Shown: positions 48,765 through 60,138 of the stretch, one piece after another | Layout: each line of letters starts with the position of its first letter | Position numbering within the stretch: the first letter of the stretch is position 1 | Source: Phytophthora colocasiae | Lineage: Eukaryota; Oomycota; Peronosporomycetes; Peronosporales; Peronosporaceae | DNA length: 64,000 nt | NCBI GenBank assembly: GCA_018806915.1 | Contig: JAGKQI010000009.1 | Location: forward strand, 124,001 to 188,000 | Reading direction: 5' to 3' | The notes under the pieces: model-generated | The model's database searches: none | Told to the model about the DNA's origin: nothing | The model's input: only the letters and a program-made list of their open reading frames with translations | Translations under genes and position numbers: made by a program

Positions 48765-50168
48765 GACGCTCGCCGGTTTGGAAACCGGTACGAGCCGAGC
48801 GTTCTGAGTACTGCATCTATGCATATGTGAACAAGAAATCGAGAGATCAAGATAGGGAGAATTCGGATCTGCGCGGTAATACATGTAAGTTGCATTCGTA
48901 TACTGCTAAGATCGCGAGTCTTCCCCGGATCGATGAGTTCTCTCGATCTGGTGCGGAAGTGGCTCTGGATCTCAAGGAAGGAGAGTCCAGGGGGTATTGG
49001 AAATACCACGCACCCGGAAAATGGTTCCGCCAAGCCAAGATCTCAGGCAAGATCAATCACGAAAGAGCGATCTTGCTCCTGGACACTGGCGCCGAGGTAT
49101 CCATCTTGGATACCGCCTTTGCTCGTAAGGTTGGGTGCCACTTTGACACTAGTCAGGGGACAGGAGTGTGTTGGGATCGGTGATAATGTGTACACCACCG
49201 AGGGAAGAACGAGGATCAAGATCACGCTTGCGGGATACTTGGTATACTTTTTCGATATTTGGTTCGGGGATCTATCCGGGCAAGATGCGATCCTGGGTAT
49301 GGATTTCATGATCCCGGCTGGGGTCCGGATGGATCTTGCGAAGGGATCGATGTGCTTACCTAATGAAGTGGGGATCCCACTTAGTGGTCGCAAGAGATTA
49401 TACGGGGAGAAGGTAAGATCGGTAAAATTGGAGGAAGATCTACATATCCCAGTTGGGGGATCTGAAGAGATCGCATCGAGAGTGAAATTATCGGCGACAG
49501 AGAAATTGTGGGTGACCAGAGGCGATCAATGGGTACCTACAGTGGTGAATGGACCCGGCCGAACTCGGTACTTAGTGATCACGAATTTGAGCGAGAAGAT
49601 TTTACGACTGGATCACAGATTACATGTTGGAATGGTACTTGATCAGGAAAAAGTGCCTCGATTCCCCGGGTTTGTGTCGATCGGATCCCGACGTTACATG
49701 GAGTGGCAGAATCTAGCTCTAGAAGCGACTGTGGACGCAAGACCAGAACCTCAGGAATCCGTAGAGATCCCCTTACCGTCGGTCGAACGGCCGACCTACG
49801 TTACGCCGCGATCCATACTCCGCCGAGGTGGGGCAACCAGGACCGACCCTGATCCTGCACCAATATCGACACCGGAACCGCGATCACCAACCGATACAGC
49901 CGAAGTCAAGGTCGCATTCATCGATCCCCAACCGGATCCCATGGATACCCACCGATCACGATCAGTTCCGACAAGACCCCGAGTGGCGAAGCTGGGGGCG
50001 GTGAGACTGAGACGAATGAGAGCTTGCCAGATCAGGCCCCAGATCGGACAGATCGGACATGCGAAGAAGAGATCGAGGAAAAAACAGAAAAACCAGATTT
50101 TCAAATCGAGATCAAACATGAATCCGACGCCGATGCCGTCCCCAGGGTTAAAGACACCCCGATCTTGA
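48599..50168 (+). pseudogene. Gypsy-A2 protease and linker, frame-broken
   Basis: 48599-49183 carries CRGCGEIHEAGEC and the protease DTG (LLLDTGAEVSILD). The remainder of protease and linker is in the +1 frame from about 49,159 to 50168, the same break as in A1. A missing C near 49,948 then shifts the linker again. Confidence 0.65.
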
Positions 50169-52027
50169 CAGCCAAGGACGATAGGCTGCGTGATCAATCA
50201 ACGGATGAACCGGATCCGACATCTCCTGAAGGGATCGAGAACGCCGATCAGACCCACTTACACGAAAGTGGCGATTTTTCGGCCGAAGATCTAGCCGATA
50301 ATCTCGCAGTAGTACCAGAGATCCAGATCTCCACCACCGAAGAAGTCAGGATTGAAGATCTGCAAGTAGGGAATCCGGGATCGGCGACCCCGGAGGAGAT
50401 CGAGAAACTTCGACAGATTATTTGGAAGAAGCGACATCTCCTGATCGGAAAGGGAAACGCACTTCCTCCAGCGGCCAAGGGTGTTATATGCGATATCGAC
50501 GTGGGTGATGCAAAGCCGATCGCACAACGAGTCCGAAAGGTGGCGCCACAGTTTCGCGAGAAAGTATCGGATCTTATCAAAGGACTCCTAGCTGCCAAGA
50601 TCATTCGGCCATCGACATCGCCATGGGCATCTCCGATCGTGGTGATCATCAAGAAGAACGGTGTAGACATCCGACTATGTATCGATTATCGGCTGGTGAA
50701 CGGTCTCACAAGGCTGATGATCTACCCGATGCCTTTGATCAATGACCTGTTAGAAGATCTTGACAAGGTTCTGTGGTATTGTTCATTAGACATGGCGAGT
50801 GGATTCTGGGTCGTATCAATGACCGATCGAGCTCGCGCGATCTCGGCTTTCATCACTCCATTTGGCCTTTTCGAGTGGAATCGCATGCCGTTCGGGCTGA
50901 AGAACGCTCCTCAGATCTATCAACGCCTTGTGGACAATGCCCTATATGGATTTCTGAAGATCTCCCAGTCCGGAGATGTGGAAGGCTCTGCGGATGTGTT
51001 CGAATCAGGGATCCCGGAAGATCCCGGTCGTCCGTCGGTGCTAGGTCGGAGATCATACATCGACGATATCTTGATCACGGCTGGATCATGGGATCAAATG
51101 TGCGATCGGGTGGAAGGCCTATTGGAGGCCTGCGATAAGTGGAATCTCTCGATCAGTGTGGCAAAGAGCTTCTGGGGCATGGATAAGGTGGAATATCTCG
51201 GACACAAAGTGTCGATCGATGGATTGGAGGCAAACCCGAAGGACCTGAAGTCTCTGACGGATCTACCATTCCCCGGATCACTCCGATCTATGCAATCGTT
51301 CCTTGGAAGTTTGAATTACTATAGTCGGTTCATCGAGGATTATGCGATCTATGCATCGGTCCTATATGAACTACGTGAGGTGGAGTTCGCAGAACTGAAG
51401 AAGCGACCAGATCTACGAAAGATCATGGATAGCATGGACCTGATCACTCAAGATCCCGTCGCGCTTAAGTCGGATCGGGATAGATCGCTAGATATCCCGA
51501 CTCAAAGAAGCGATAGTACAACGGATCCTGACTTGGGGGCGATGTCTTCACCCTGTTCAAGCGAGATCGGAACCAACCTGGGCCTAAAGACTGGTGACGA
51601 GAGGTGGGGTAGGGCATACAGGGCGTTTACAGCCTTGGAGACCAAGATCGCGTCGACCCCGATCCTTCGCCACTTCGACACGACGAAGTTACCCGTGGTG
51701 ATCGTGTACGCTAGTGACTGGGCGATTTCCGCCGCACTAATGCAGGAACACGACCAGATCTACCACCCGGTCGCGTTTGCCAGCCGAACCTTGAAGACCA
51801 ACGAGCTGAATTATAATGTTGCCGAAAAGGAGGTGTTAGCTCTACTTCCGGATCTTGGACCTACACTACACCTTGTTGGTGGGACGTCGGATCAAGGTCC
51901 TAACCCGACACTCGACGCTTGCCTGGCTGTTCAAGTCTGCCGGCCTCCAAGGACGTCTGGGACAATGGTCTGCTCTTCTGTCCCCGTGGACACTCGAGAT
52001 CACGAAGTGTACGAAGGGGGAGGATGA
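50024..52027 (+). CDS. Gypsy-A2 linker, RT and start of first RNase H
   Basis: 667-codon frame. Unlike A1 it reads unbroken from the acidic linker into RT (KGNALPPAAKGVICDIDVGD) through YIDD to the first RNase H (YASDWAISAALMQ). An extra C near 51,848 ends the useful frame; RNase H continues from 51855 in the next frame. One extra G near 51,537 relative to A1 keeps this frame open across the RT/RNase H junction. Confidence 0.85.
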   Translation: MPDQAPDRTDRTCEEEIEEKTEKPDFQIEIKHESDADAVPRVKDTPILTAKDDRLRDQSTDEPDPTSPEGIENADQTHLHESGDFSAEDLADNLAVVPEIQISTTEEVRIEDLQVGNPGSATPEEIEKLRQIIWKKRHLLIGKGNALPPAAKGVICDIDVGDAKPIAQRVRKVAPQFREKVSDLIKGLLAAKIIRPSTSPWASPIVVIIKKNGVDIRLCIDYRLVNGLTRLMIYPMPLINDLLEDLDKVLWYCSLDMASGFWVVSMTDRARAISAFITPFGLFEWNRMPFGLKNAPQIYQRLVDNALYGFLKISQSGDVEGSADVFESGIPEDPGRPSVLGRRSYIDDILITAGSWDQMCDRVEGLLEACDKWNLSISVAKSFWGMDKVEYLGHKVSIDGLEANPKDLKSLTDLPFPGSLRSMQSFLGSLNYYSRFIEDYAIYASVLYELREVEFAELKKRPDLRKIMDSMDLITQDPVALKSDRDRSLDIPTQRSDSTTDPDLGAMSSPCSSEIGTNLGLKTGDERWGRAYRAFTALETKIASTPILRHFDTTKLPVVIVYASDWAISAALMQEHDQIYHPVAFASRTLKTNELNYNVAEKEVLALLPDLGPTLHLVGGTSDQGPNPTLDACLAVQVCRPPRTSGTMVCSSVPVDTRDHEVYEGGG

Positions 52028-53288
52028 AATACTGGGGGCGATCGCAGCTAACATAACGCCCCGATCGGAGATCGACGAAGCTCTGATCGCGATCGCGCCG
52101 CGAAAGGAGCCAAAACGTCGGATCCAGATGCCGATCCCCACTGTAGACCCAGATGAGGAGTTGTGGGTTATAAGCTTCGACGGATCGGCACGCGTGAAAC
52201 GAGGAGGAGGCGCTTTCAGCGCGATCGTGTGGAGTTTACCAGAGTGGAAGGTGATCAAGGCAAGATCGGATTATGCTGAAAGCCTCACTGTCAATGAAGC
52301 GGAATACCGTGGACTCTTGCTAGGTCTTGGCATGATCGCACAGTTAGAACGCCGCCGTTTGGTCGTTTGTGGCGATTCGAATCTGGTAATCCGACAAGTC
52401 CGGGGCGAGATCGACTGCAAGGCGCCAGGATTGACGCTACTGAAACAGAAGGTGCTAGATCGCTTGCGGAATTGGGGAGATCACGAGCTGGTCCATGTGA
52501 AGAGAGACTGGAATGGGAGCGCAGATAGCTTGGCGAGTGCCGCGCTGCAGCGAGGAAGCGGGATCGAAGTCCACGATGAGACAGATCGATGCGATCTGAT
52601 CACCCTGAATCGGCTTAATGAGGTGTTGATCCCTCGAGTTGAAGATCGATCTGTGCAAGTGTCGGCAGTAGCCACGCGTGCAGCCCGAGCGCGACCTGGC
52701 GCCGCTGTCTTGCGAGAGGAACTGATCCGGGAGATGCGGGTTGATCGGATCAGGCGAGCCCAGGACGAGGAGGTCTGGATCGCAGGACTAAAGAAGTACC
52801 TGGCTGGGCAGATCGCGGATCTTACTCGAGCCGAATCTGGATCCTACGCCAAGATCGCCTCCGAGTACGAGGTAGATGAACAGGATCTGCTGTTTTACTG
52901 CCCACTAGGGCCGAGATCAAGTAGTGATCGCGACCGCCTGATGAGACTCGTGGTTCCAGAAACGCTACAGCAGGATGTCCTCCACCACTACCATACGACT
53001 CTGGAGGGGGGACATCAGGGGATCGGACGCACTTATCAGCGAATCCGAGATCATTTCCACTGGAGGGGATTATATCGGAGCGTGCAGCGATACGTAGGCG
53101 AGTGTGTAGACTGTGAGACTGGAAAAGGGAGACCCACGATCCGGGGCGAGTCGCCGGGGAATCTGCAAGCAACATACCCGTTCCAGATCATAGCGATGGA
53201 TCACATACCCTCCCTGCCCAGATCTAACAAAGGCTACACCGAACTACTGATCTGGGTCGATCTGTTCACGGGATATGTGATCGCATAG
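51855..53288 (+). CDS. Gypsy-A2 RNase H pair and integrase, truncated by nonsense codon
   Basis: Holds the end of the first RNase H (again TRHSTL), the complete second RNase H and the integrase zinc finger, then ends at TAG 53286 where A1 reads AAG (GYVIA followed by stop). The nonsense codon lies between the first and second catalytic Asp of the integrase, so the enzyme would be inactive. Confidence 0.85.
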   Translation: MDLHYTLLVGRRIKVLTRHSTLAWLFKSAGLQGRLGQWSALLSPWTLEITKCTKGEDEILGAIAANITPRSEIDEALIAIAPRKEPKRRIQMPIPTVDPDEELWVISFDGSARVKRGGGAFSAIVWSLPEWKVIKARSDYAESLTVNEAEYRGLLLGLGMIAQLERRRLVVCGDSNLVIRQVRGEIDCKAPGLTLLKQKVLDRLRNWGDHELVHVKRDWNGSADSLASAALQRGSGIEVHDETDRCDLITLNRLNEVLIPRVEDRSVQVSAVATRAARARPGAAVLREELIREMRVDRIRRAQDEEVWIAGLKKYLAGQIADLTRAESGSYAKIASEYEVDEQDLLFYCPLGPRSSSDRDRLMRLVVPETLQQDVLHHYHTTLEGGHQGIGRTYQRIRDHFHWRGLYRSVQRYVGECVDCETGKGRPTIRGESPGNLQATYPFQIIAMDHIPSLPRSNKGYTELLIWVDLFTGYVIA

Positions 53289-54356
53289 GCCAGTTCCTCC
53301 CGATCGGCCCAGACCGTCGCGGAATCTTATGAAGAATGCGTGTTCCGCAGATTTGGTGCTAGCGAGATGATCAGGCACGATCGAGAACCGGGTTTCATGT
53401 CCGACTTCTTCAGATCGTTCAATAAGATCCTGGGGCAGCGACAACGGGCGACGATGGCCTACCGGCCGCAAGCCAACGGGACTGCGGAACGGATGGTGCA
53501 AACGGCGACTAGGGCGATCAAGATGTATGTTCAAGATCTCGATCAGAAGGACTGGGATGAATACGCGGAGAGACTGACGTTCGCCATTAATACGGCTCAC
53601 GATCGGGTTCGGGGAGATACCCCTCATTACCTGGTACATGGATGGGATCCGAGATCGACGTTGGAGGCAACGATCCCGATCGGATCGACCAGACGCCACG
53701 ATCGCGATCCAAGACGGTGGAGATATCGGGTTCAGAGATACTACCAGCAGTCGCGAGAGCAGGTCAACGCTAGACTACGAGAGGCGATTGCAGATCGAGC
53801 CGATCGGCACAATGAGGATGTCGATCCGCATCAGATCGAAGCTGGATCACGAGTTTGGCTATACCTAGATCGTGTGAAGGAAGGGTATGCACGTAAACTC
53901 GCTCACCTTTGGCACGGCCCGTTCCGTGTTGCAGAGAAGCTCAACGAATTCACGATCAAGCTGGAGATCGCGGGATCTGATTACCATATCTTCCCAGTGG
54001 TCCATGTTTCTAAGCTAAAGCTGGTGCGGAATTTTCCGGATCGACCGCGGGTCGAGTTGACTGTGGATGAAGCAGATCGGCTAGATTTCGATGAGATCCT
54101 CCTTCCGGAGGACAGTTGGGTCCCAGATCTGGATGCCGACGAGTACGAGGTCGAACGGATCTCGGACATGCGAAGTGGGAAACGGACTCGCTACGGCCGG
54201 ATCTATCGTGAATTCCTGGTGCACTGGGTCGGTTATGATGAACCAACTTGGGTCGACGAAGCTGATCTTAACTGTGGAGCCATACTGAGCGCGTTCCTAC
54301 GTGATCATGCTAACCGAAATCGGTTTGGCGTGATGCAGTCGCACGAAGAGGTGTAG
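53289..54356 (+). pseudogene. Gypsy-A2 integrase C-terminal part and chromodomain
   Basis: Same frame as the upstream ORF after the TAG: RHDREPGFMSDFF, PQANGTAERMVQ and the chromodomain (YEVERISDM; FLVHWVGYDEPTW), ending at the TAG at 54354. Without readthrough it has no evident start. Confidence 0.8.
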
Positions 54357-54730
54357 ACGCAGAGAAGGCGACGTGACCGGGTCACAACGCCGAGATCGCG
54401 GATGCAGATCTGGATGTCTATCTGGATCGGATGTGGAGATTTTATATTTTTCGTGGAGATTTTATATTTTTCTTGTATATGCATGTGAAACCGGAGTGAT
54501 TGGATGGAAGGTGTGGAGATTTCGAAGATGCTAAGTGGGATCGAAACTGTGGAGTAAGTATGGAGAAGAACGCTGGTTTTTGAAGCTGGAAAGATTACGT
54601 GGAATTGAAAAGAGGCTAGGCTGGAGTCAGGATCGCGTGGCGAAGTACCGGATCGTGATAGAGAATATGTAAGCGTGCTGACCGACTCCGGGCTCAGCTG
54701 ATCACCTCCGGACTGGTCGAGATCGCGGGA
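54357..54730. other. Spacer between convergent ORFs of A2
   Basis: Equivalent to 30767-31103 of A1, with the same 20-bp AT-rich unit twice at 54433-54472. No ORF. Confidence 0.6.
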
Positions 54731-56396
54731 TCAGGGAGTCCCAGGAGGTGTAGGTGGAGCAGGCGGGTTAAACTTGTTTTCGAGCCGTGGGATCTGCCGG
54801 GACGGGTGATCTGCCGGCCGATCGCGGTAATGGTTGCGCCAAGGGTCCTCCTGATCGCATTCTGCCAACGCAGAGATCAGATCGGTGGGCTCCGGTCGGT
54901 TCAGAGTCGGCTGGGCCAGGTTAGCCATTCGGGAGGCCGATCCGGGGTACCAGTATACCCGATCACGGATAGTAGGGAAGTGCAGGAAGTAGGGATCGAG
55001 CAGAAGATCGATGTCCGCCCACATCGCCCTCATCATGGGCAGGAATCGTCCCAACAGCAGCCGCCAACGTTCTCCGGTACGGCTACGCCGTTGCCGACGC
55101 TCGAGGTAATACCGACGGAGATCAGGATCAGCTTCATACATCGCCTTCGTGATCTCGAGATAATGGGTCGATTCCCAGTAGGCCTGCAGGTGATCTGACT
55201 CGAAGGCGGCGTAGGCATCCGCGATCTGCCCCAGCATGGTTCCAGCACGACGATGTAGACCGAGATCGAAGGTGAGGGGGGCCGGTCGGTTGCGGAGCAC
55301 CTCCCAAGGTCGGGTAGCAAGTAGGGCCTGCACGTTGGGCCCAGTGATCAGGCTAGCCAACCAACCGACCCCGGCTCGGGAAGGGCGATTAGCCGGTGAT
55401 ATCGCGGGGTAGAGGAATCCGGGAGGTAGCAGCAGCCTCTTGGACAATGAGGAGAGGATCATACCGACGATCGCCAAAGTTCCGACGAACATCGGATCCC
55501 ACGGGAAGACATCACCAGCCGCAAACTGCCGGACGTTCGCATACCCGGGAATAGACAGGCTGATCGCGAACAGGAGGGTGCAGCTGGGGGCGTGGCGAGC
55601 CGCCGGGAGAGCCGCCACCCGGAGATCCCCCACCGGGAGGGCTCCCGCCAGCTGGACTACCCCTCGGGGACCCCTGAGGAGAAGTGATCGGAGTCTGTGG
55701 GGAACTGCCGCCCGGAGGTGTCGGCTGCGCCGGAGGCGTCGATGGAGCAGGCCCCCCTTGATCACCGGATGCTGGAGGAGGATTTCCATGCCGGCGGTGC
55801 CACGACAGCGATCGGAGTATCGTAGCCCGAAGAGCGTCGTCGGATCCAGCGCCAGAATCCTCCGCGTCATCGTCATGCTCCGGATCGGGTTTACGTTTGG
55901 ACCGATCCGAGCCACCCTTCTTCGGGGAAGGTGCTTCCACGGTCACTTGCGAGGTGGCCTGGGTGCGATCTGCTTCCTCCGCATCCGGCCCAGTCGGGAT
56001 CGCGGGTTCAGGACCCAGATCGAAGGGGTCTGGGCTTTCCTCGTGCTTTTCTTCGAGCTCGGTCGCCTGGGCCTGGCCACCGGGTTGGTCTCCAGCGGGA
56101 ACATCAGGTGGGGCCGCGTCGTGATCGGCCGGGGGAGGCTCCGTCCGCGAGGTCTTGTGCGGGGGCGATGTAGCAGGAGATGGGGGCGGACTGAGAGCAC
56201 GTTTGACCCCCCGTTCATCTTGAGCAGCGCGGAGCCGAGACACCATTTCGGTCAGGACGTTGGTGGTCGCCATTACGTCACCTTCTGCCTGATCGTAGTT
56301 CTCCTGCAATGCCTGAAGACTCGCTTCTAACTCCTGCACTTCGGCATGGGTACCGATCAGATCATCCTCTACGACAAACAGAATATGAGTGATCAT
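54731..56396 (-). pseudogene. Gypsy-A2 antisense ORF b, frame-broken
   Basis: Same product as A1 ORF b. ATG 56396 reads MITHILFVVEDDL and the Pro/Gly/Ser-rich part to about 55,590, where one extra G shifts the frame. The C-terminal folded part continues in the frame ending at 54731, and A2 also differs from A1 by an extra G near 54,735 that shortens the C-terminus. Confidence 0.65.
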
Positions 56397-56414
56397 GGTC
56401 AGGTGGAGGGGGAT

Positions 56415-57316
56415 CTAGACTATATGCGCACCTAGACGAGTGGATCGTTGTCGCTCGGCGCTGAGATCCGCCTGTGCTCTGTCACGATCTGCGAACGCTT
56501 GGTCTCGTTCCACGAGTAGGCGATCCCGCTCCGAAGTGACTCGGTTCAGTTCGGAGTTAGCGTGGGCGAGTTGATCGGTGGCTAGGTCACGTTCACCAGC
56601 GATACTGGTCAGGGAAGCGATCGCTCGGGCGGAGTCCGCCAAGGATCGATCTCGCTCAGCCAGGGCCAATCGGGTGGGAGCCCCTGTCGAAGGCGTGGGG
56701 CTGGAATCCAGTTGGAGATGTGCAAGATCAGCCGAGATCCGGTTGTAGCTGGCCTTGGCAGTGATGGAGTCTTGCTTCGCCTCAGCCAGATCGCAAGCAT
56801 GGATCCGGGCTTCCGCCTGAAGATCCTGGATCTCGTTGGTGGCTTGTTCCACCTCTTCAGTCAAACGATCCCGGTCCTCTGTAGCTCGATCTAGGTCTGC
56901 CTGGGCAGAGTTGAGACGCCGCGCGAACTCGTCGCGTTCCGATCGGAGCTGGTGAACCTGCATACGCAATCCATCGAGATCAGAAGCTTCCTCCGCGAGA
57001 TCAGCGATCTCGCGCTCCAGACGCGCAATCTCGCCCTGCTGGTCTGCCCGGAACCGCTCCATGGCGTCGACATGCGCCCGAAGTTCCATGGCTTCACGAC
57101 TTAGTTGATCACGTCCGCGCACCAGGCGATCCCACCCTGGACTGCCCGGCATCGGCCCAGCCTCATCGGATGAGAGCGGGCGTGCGTGGTCTGGAGCCGG
57201 ACCCGACGAACGTCGCGAGATGTCGGAATGGGGAGATGGCGGACCGTCGGGGATCTTGGGGAATCAGGAGGTGTAGGCAAATAATCGCTCCCGGGATCAC
57301 TTCCTTGCTGGCTCAT
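56415..57316 (-). CDS. Gypsy-A2 antisense ORF a (coiled coil)
   Basis: Coiled coil continuous from 57152 to 56415. The N-terminal MSQQGSDPGSD segment (ATG 57316) is in another frame because of a one-base difference near 57,247. A2 retains the 20 bp near 57,167-57,187 that A1 lacks. Confidence 0.65.
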
Positions 57317-57441
57317 GGAGACTGGAAGGGATCCGTTGGTGGTGGTCGAAGTGTTGTCAGGGTGACTTGTGCCTTGGGCTGAAGATTGAGAATGAGACCT
57401 GAAGTGGACCGAGACGGACCAACTTGCAGGCTGGGGGCGGA

Positions 57442-58759
57442 TGTGGTGAAGCGCGAATAAGAAATCCGAGAAAAGGCAACGTCAGGCCCTAAGAGAGTCG
57501 GATCAAGCGACAGGGGCCTCTGGCGAAGCAAGATGTCAGTTGATGACCCCAGATTGCGCGAACGATGGCTGACGAATGGATCTAGATCGATGTTCGTCTG
57601 GATCTCGCCAGCGATGAATGGATGGCGTCTTGGTCAAGTGAGACTAAGTGATTGGAGAACCCGTCGTGCGGTCCCGCGTGGCGGCTCAGGGTCGGAGGAG
57701 AAAAGGGCGCCTTGCCTGAGGTCGCATGAGAAGGAGATCAAGGCGGCAGAGGGTCGGGATCGGTGTGATCTATGGTGGGCCGGTGACAACATAACCGTGA
57801 GATGCTGCCGAGGGGACCTGATGGCAGTGTTAGTCGCGTGGGGAGTGGTGATCAAGTCTGGGAAGCTCAAGACCTGGAATGTCGACGACGCAGGCACGCG
57901 AGATCAAGTATGAAGGCTGCTGATCGGGATCATTGTTCAAGACGGTGGACCAAGATCGATGACCGAGATGGTTGATCGAGATCGGCTGATCGCCAGATCG
58001 GCAGATCGAGATCGCGATCAGGGGTTAGGTGAGATCAAGATCGAAGATCGGAAGGGCAGCTGTGTAGCCGGATGTCAGGTAATCGTAGGATAGCAGATGA
58101 GGATGAGGCTAGTAGACATAGGAATAACCATAAACAGAATCGAATTTGCTCTGGACATCACAAGTGCCTTCGTTCAAGACCGGAACTGGGAATTACATTG
58201 GCCCCCCGGCATCAAGAAGGTAAGGAGAAGAGATCTAGCATAGAGGTTAATTCTGGATAATACATTGGCCAGTTTTACCCTTTCTAGTGATCTATCCTTT
58301 ACGTGCGAACTACGGATCGGAAGGAATTGGCTGCTTGGCCTGACGATCTCGTCGACTCTCAACCCATCAAGACACCCGCTATAGGAAGCGGCAAGCATCG
58401 TAAAGGAAGGGATCAGATCCCCAACATTGGACCTTTGGAAGACCTGGATCGAAGACCAGGTGACCGGATCAAGGCTCGAGAACTCGCCTGTGACCCGGAT
58501 CAACCCCTCCGAGGTAGAGTGAAGTATTCCCACGCTATCTCACACCCCCTACGTCACCCAAGACATTCTTCTCGTCCCAAGACATCTTCAGAAGTCACCT
58601 GGAAGAGCGTAACCCGCCTACCGACGGGTACACAAGGTGAACACTACACGCAGCAAGATCACGGATCATCGGGGGACCCCCTCCGTTAGTCGGTGTCTGG
58701 GCGCAAGTGGCGATCGCGATCGGCCTCAACCAGATTTTGGCCAGATCCGCTCCACCACA
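57442..58759 (+). repeat. Gypsy-A2 3' LTR (1318 bp)
   Basis: Preceded by GGGGGCGGA at 57433-57441. Carries one shortened GATCGGCTGATCGCCA block near 57,980, intermediate between the A1 LTRs and the A2 5' LTR. Confidence 0.95.
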
Positions 58760-59577
58760 CTGGCCCATAGCCAACGGATGCGCGAGACCGATCGGGATTA
58801 CCTAGATGACGCCGTTCGCCGGTTGCGGTCTGACATGGCAGCTATGGAGCACTTCCGAGACGACCAGGCGGAAGAGATCCTGCGTCTGAACGCTGAAATC
58901 GTCCGTCTGCGATCGGGAACCAGATGTACCGTCAGTGGGGATGCAATCGCTGCCCTGCAAGCTCAGCGGGTCCAGCACGCCGCCGAGCGTCAGGACTCTG
59001 AACAGCGCATGGCCCGGATCCAGGCGCAGCTAGACTCTGCCCTCGAGGATCTCGACTTCCGGATGGCCGAACTCCGCGAAGCGGGGGAGACGGAAATCGA
59101 ACTCCGGGATGAACTCCAGGATCGCGAACGGGAGCTTGCTGCCGCGCGCCACGACTTGAGTCTTGCTCAACGTAGCCTTGATCGCTGGCAGAGGGACGAT
59201 TCCCTCCCAGGCCCACAAGCCATCATGGCTCCGTCTGCCGGTCAGGTTCGCTCTTCGGCAGAGGAAGCTCGGTTGAGGTTGGAACTGACTCGGACCCAAG
59301 CGGAATTGCTCGCCGCTCGAGCTGAGGTCGCGTATCTGGAACGCGAGGCGGAGGATCGTCAGGCTGAGCTGGCCTGGGCACACCTCGCCTTGGAAGATGT
59401 GCCTGCATCGGATTCGCGCGTTCCGCCCCCAGACGCGGCTGCCGACGCCGCCGCTATTTCCAGTCTGGAGCAAGATCTAGCGGATGCCTTGGGCAATCTG
59501 GAAATAATCCAGCACGACCGGGACCAGCTCTCCGTCAAGCATCGTGCCGCGGTCGTCGAGCGAGATCAGGCCGTCGC
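58760..59577 (+). pseudogene. E2 antisense coiled-coil ORF, second part
   Basis: Resumes the ORF of 45019-45160 in phase (LAHSQRMRETDRDYLDDAVR) and runs as coiled coil to ERDQAVA, where the family C2 LTR enters at 59578. About 320 codons of the ORF remain in total. Confidence 0.8.
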
Positions 59578-60037
59578 TGTAATTGGTCTACCTAGACCTA
59601 TTAGATGGCGTACACGTGCGCTTACGTGTATGAGGAAGCGTGCAATTAGAATAGACTTAATTTAAGTATACTTATTTAAATAATTATAATTAAATCAAAT
59701 ATAACTAAATTAAGCTGCAAAATACCGTAAAATGAGAACTGTTATTGAATTTGGCATAAGCCAATTATGGACCTCCTAAAACTGTTTGTTATCTATTTCT
59801 AAAGGGTCTGCCAACGTGTGGTTGGCAGAAACTCTGCTCAGTGATTGGTAGAAATCCGTTACTTTCTACCAATAATATGCACAAATGCACACGAACCATC
59901 CAATAATGTGGTTCGCCCATGTATCCATTGGTGTGTACAGCACACCAAGGTCTGAGGCCCATTTCCAACCTCTAACAGTTATCCTAACTGTTAGAGTTAC
60001 AAGTGGTACAACCACTTGTACGTGTAACCCCGTTACA
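59578..60037 (-). repeat. Gypsy-C2 3' LTR (460 bp)
   Basis: Plus-strand ends TGTAATTGG and CCGTTACA. Hairpins include TCTGCCAAC/GTTGGCAGA (59807-59829), ATTGGTAGAAA/TTTCTACCAAT (59844-59873) and TCTAACAGTTA/TAACTGTTAGA (59971-59995). Confidence 0.9.
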
Positions 60038-60047
60038 CCATCCCCCC
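60038..60047 (-). promoter_or_regulatory. Gypsy-C2 polypurine tract
   Basis: GGGGGGATGG on the minus strand immediately before the 3' LTR. Confidence 0.7.
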
Positions 60048-60138
60048 GTTAAGATTCGACGTATCGGTCTCGATACGTCAATCAACAGAACTTGACAAGA
60101 CCGTCAAGTTCCCAAGAGAAATCCGAGTTCATTTTGCA

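Larger units (their letters stand above)
45161..58759 (+). mobile_element. Gypsy-A2: second full-length family A element
   Basis: 13,599 bp, with LTRs at 45161-46446 and 57442-58759 and target duplication CTGG (45157-45160, 58760-58763). Same gene order as A1 and very high identity along the whole length. Coding defects are mostly different from those of A1, but some frame breaks are shared. Inserted into the E2 antisense ORF. Confidence 0.95.
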
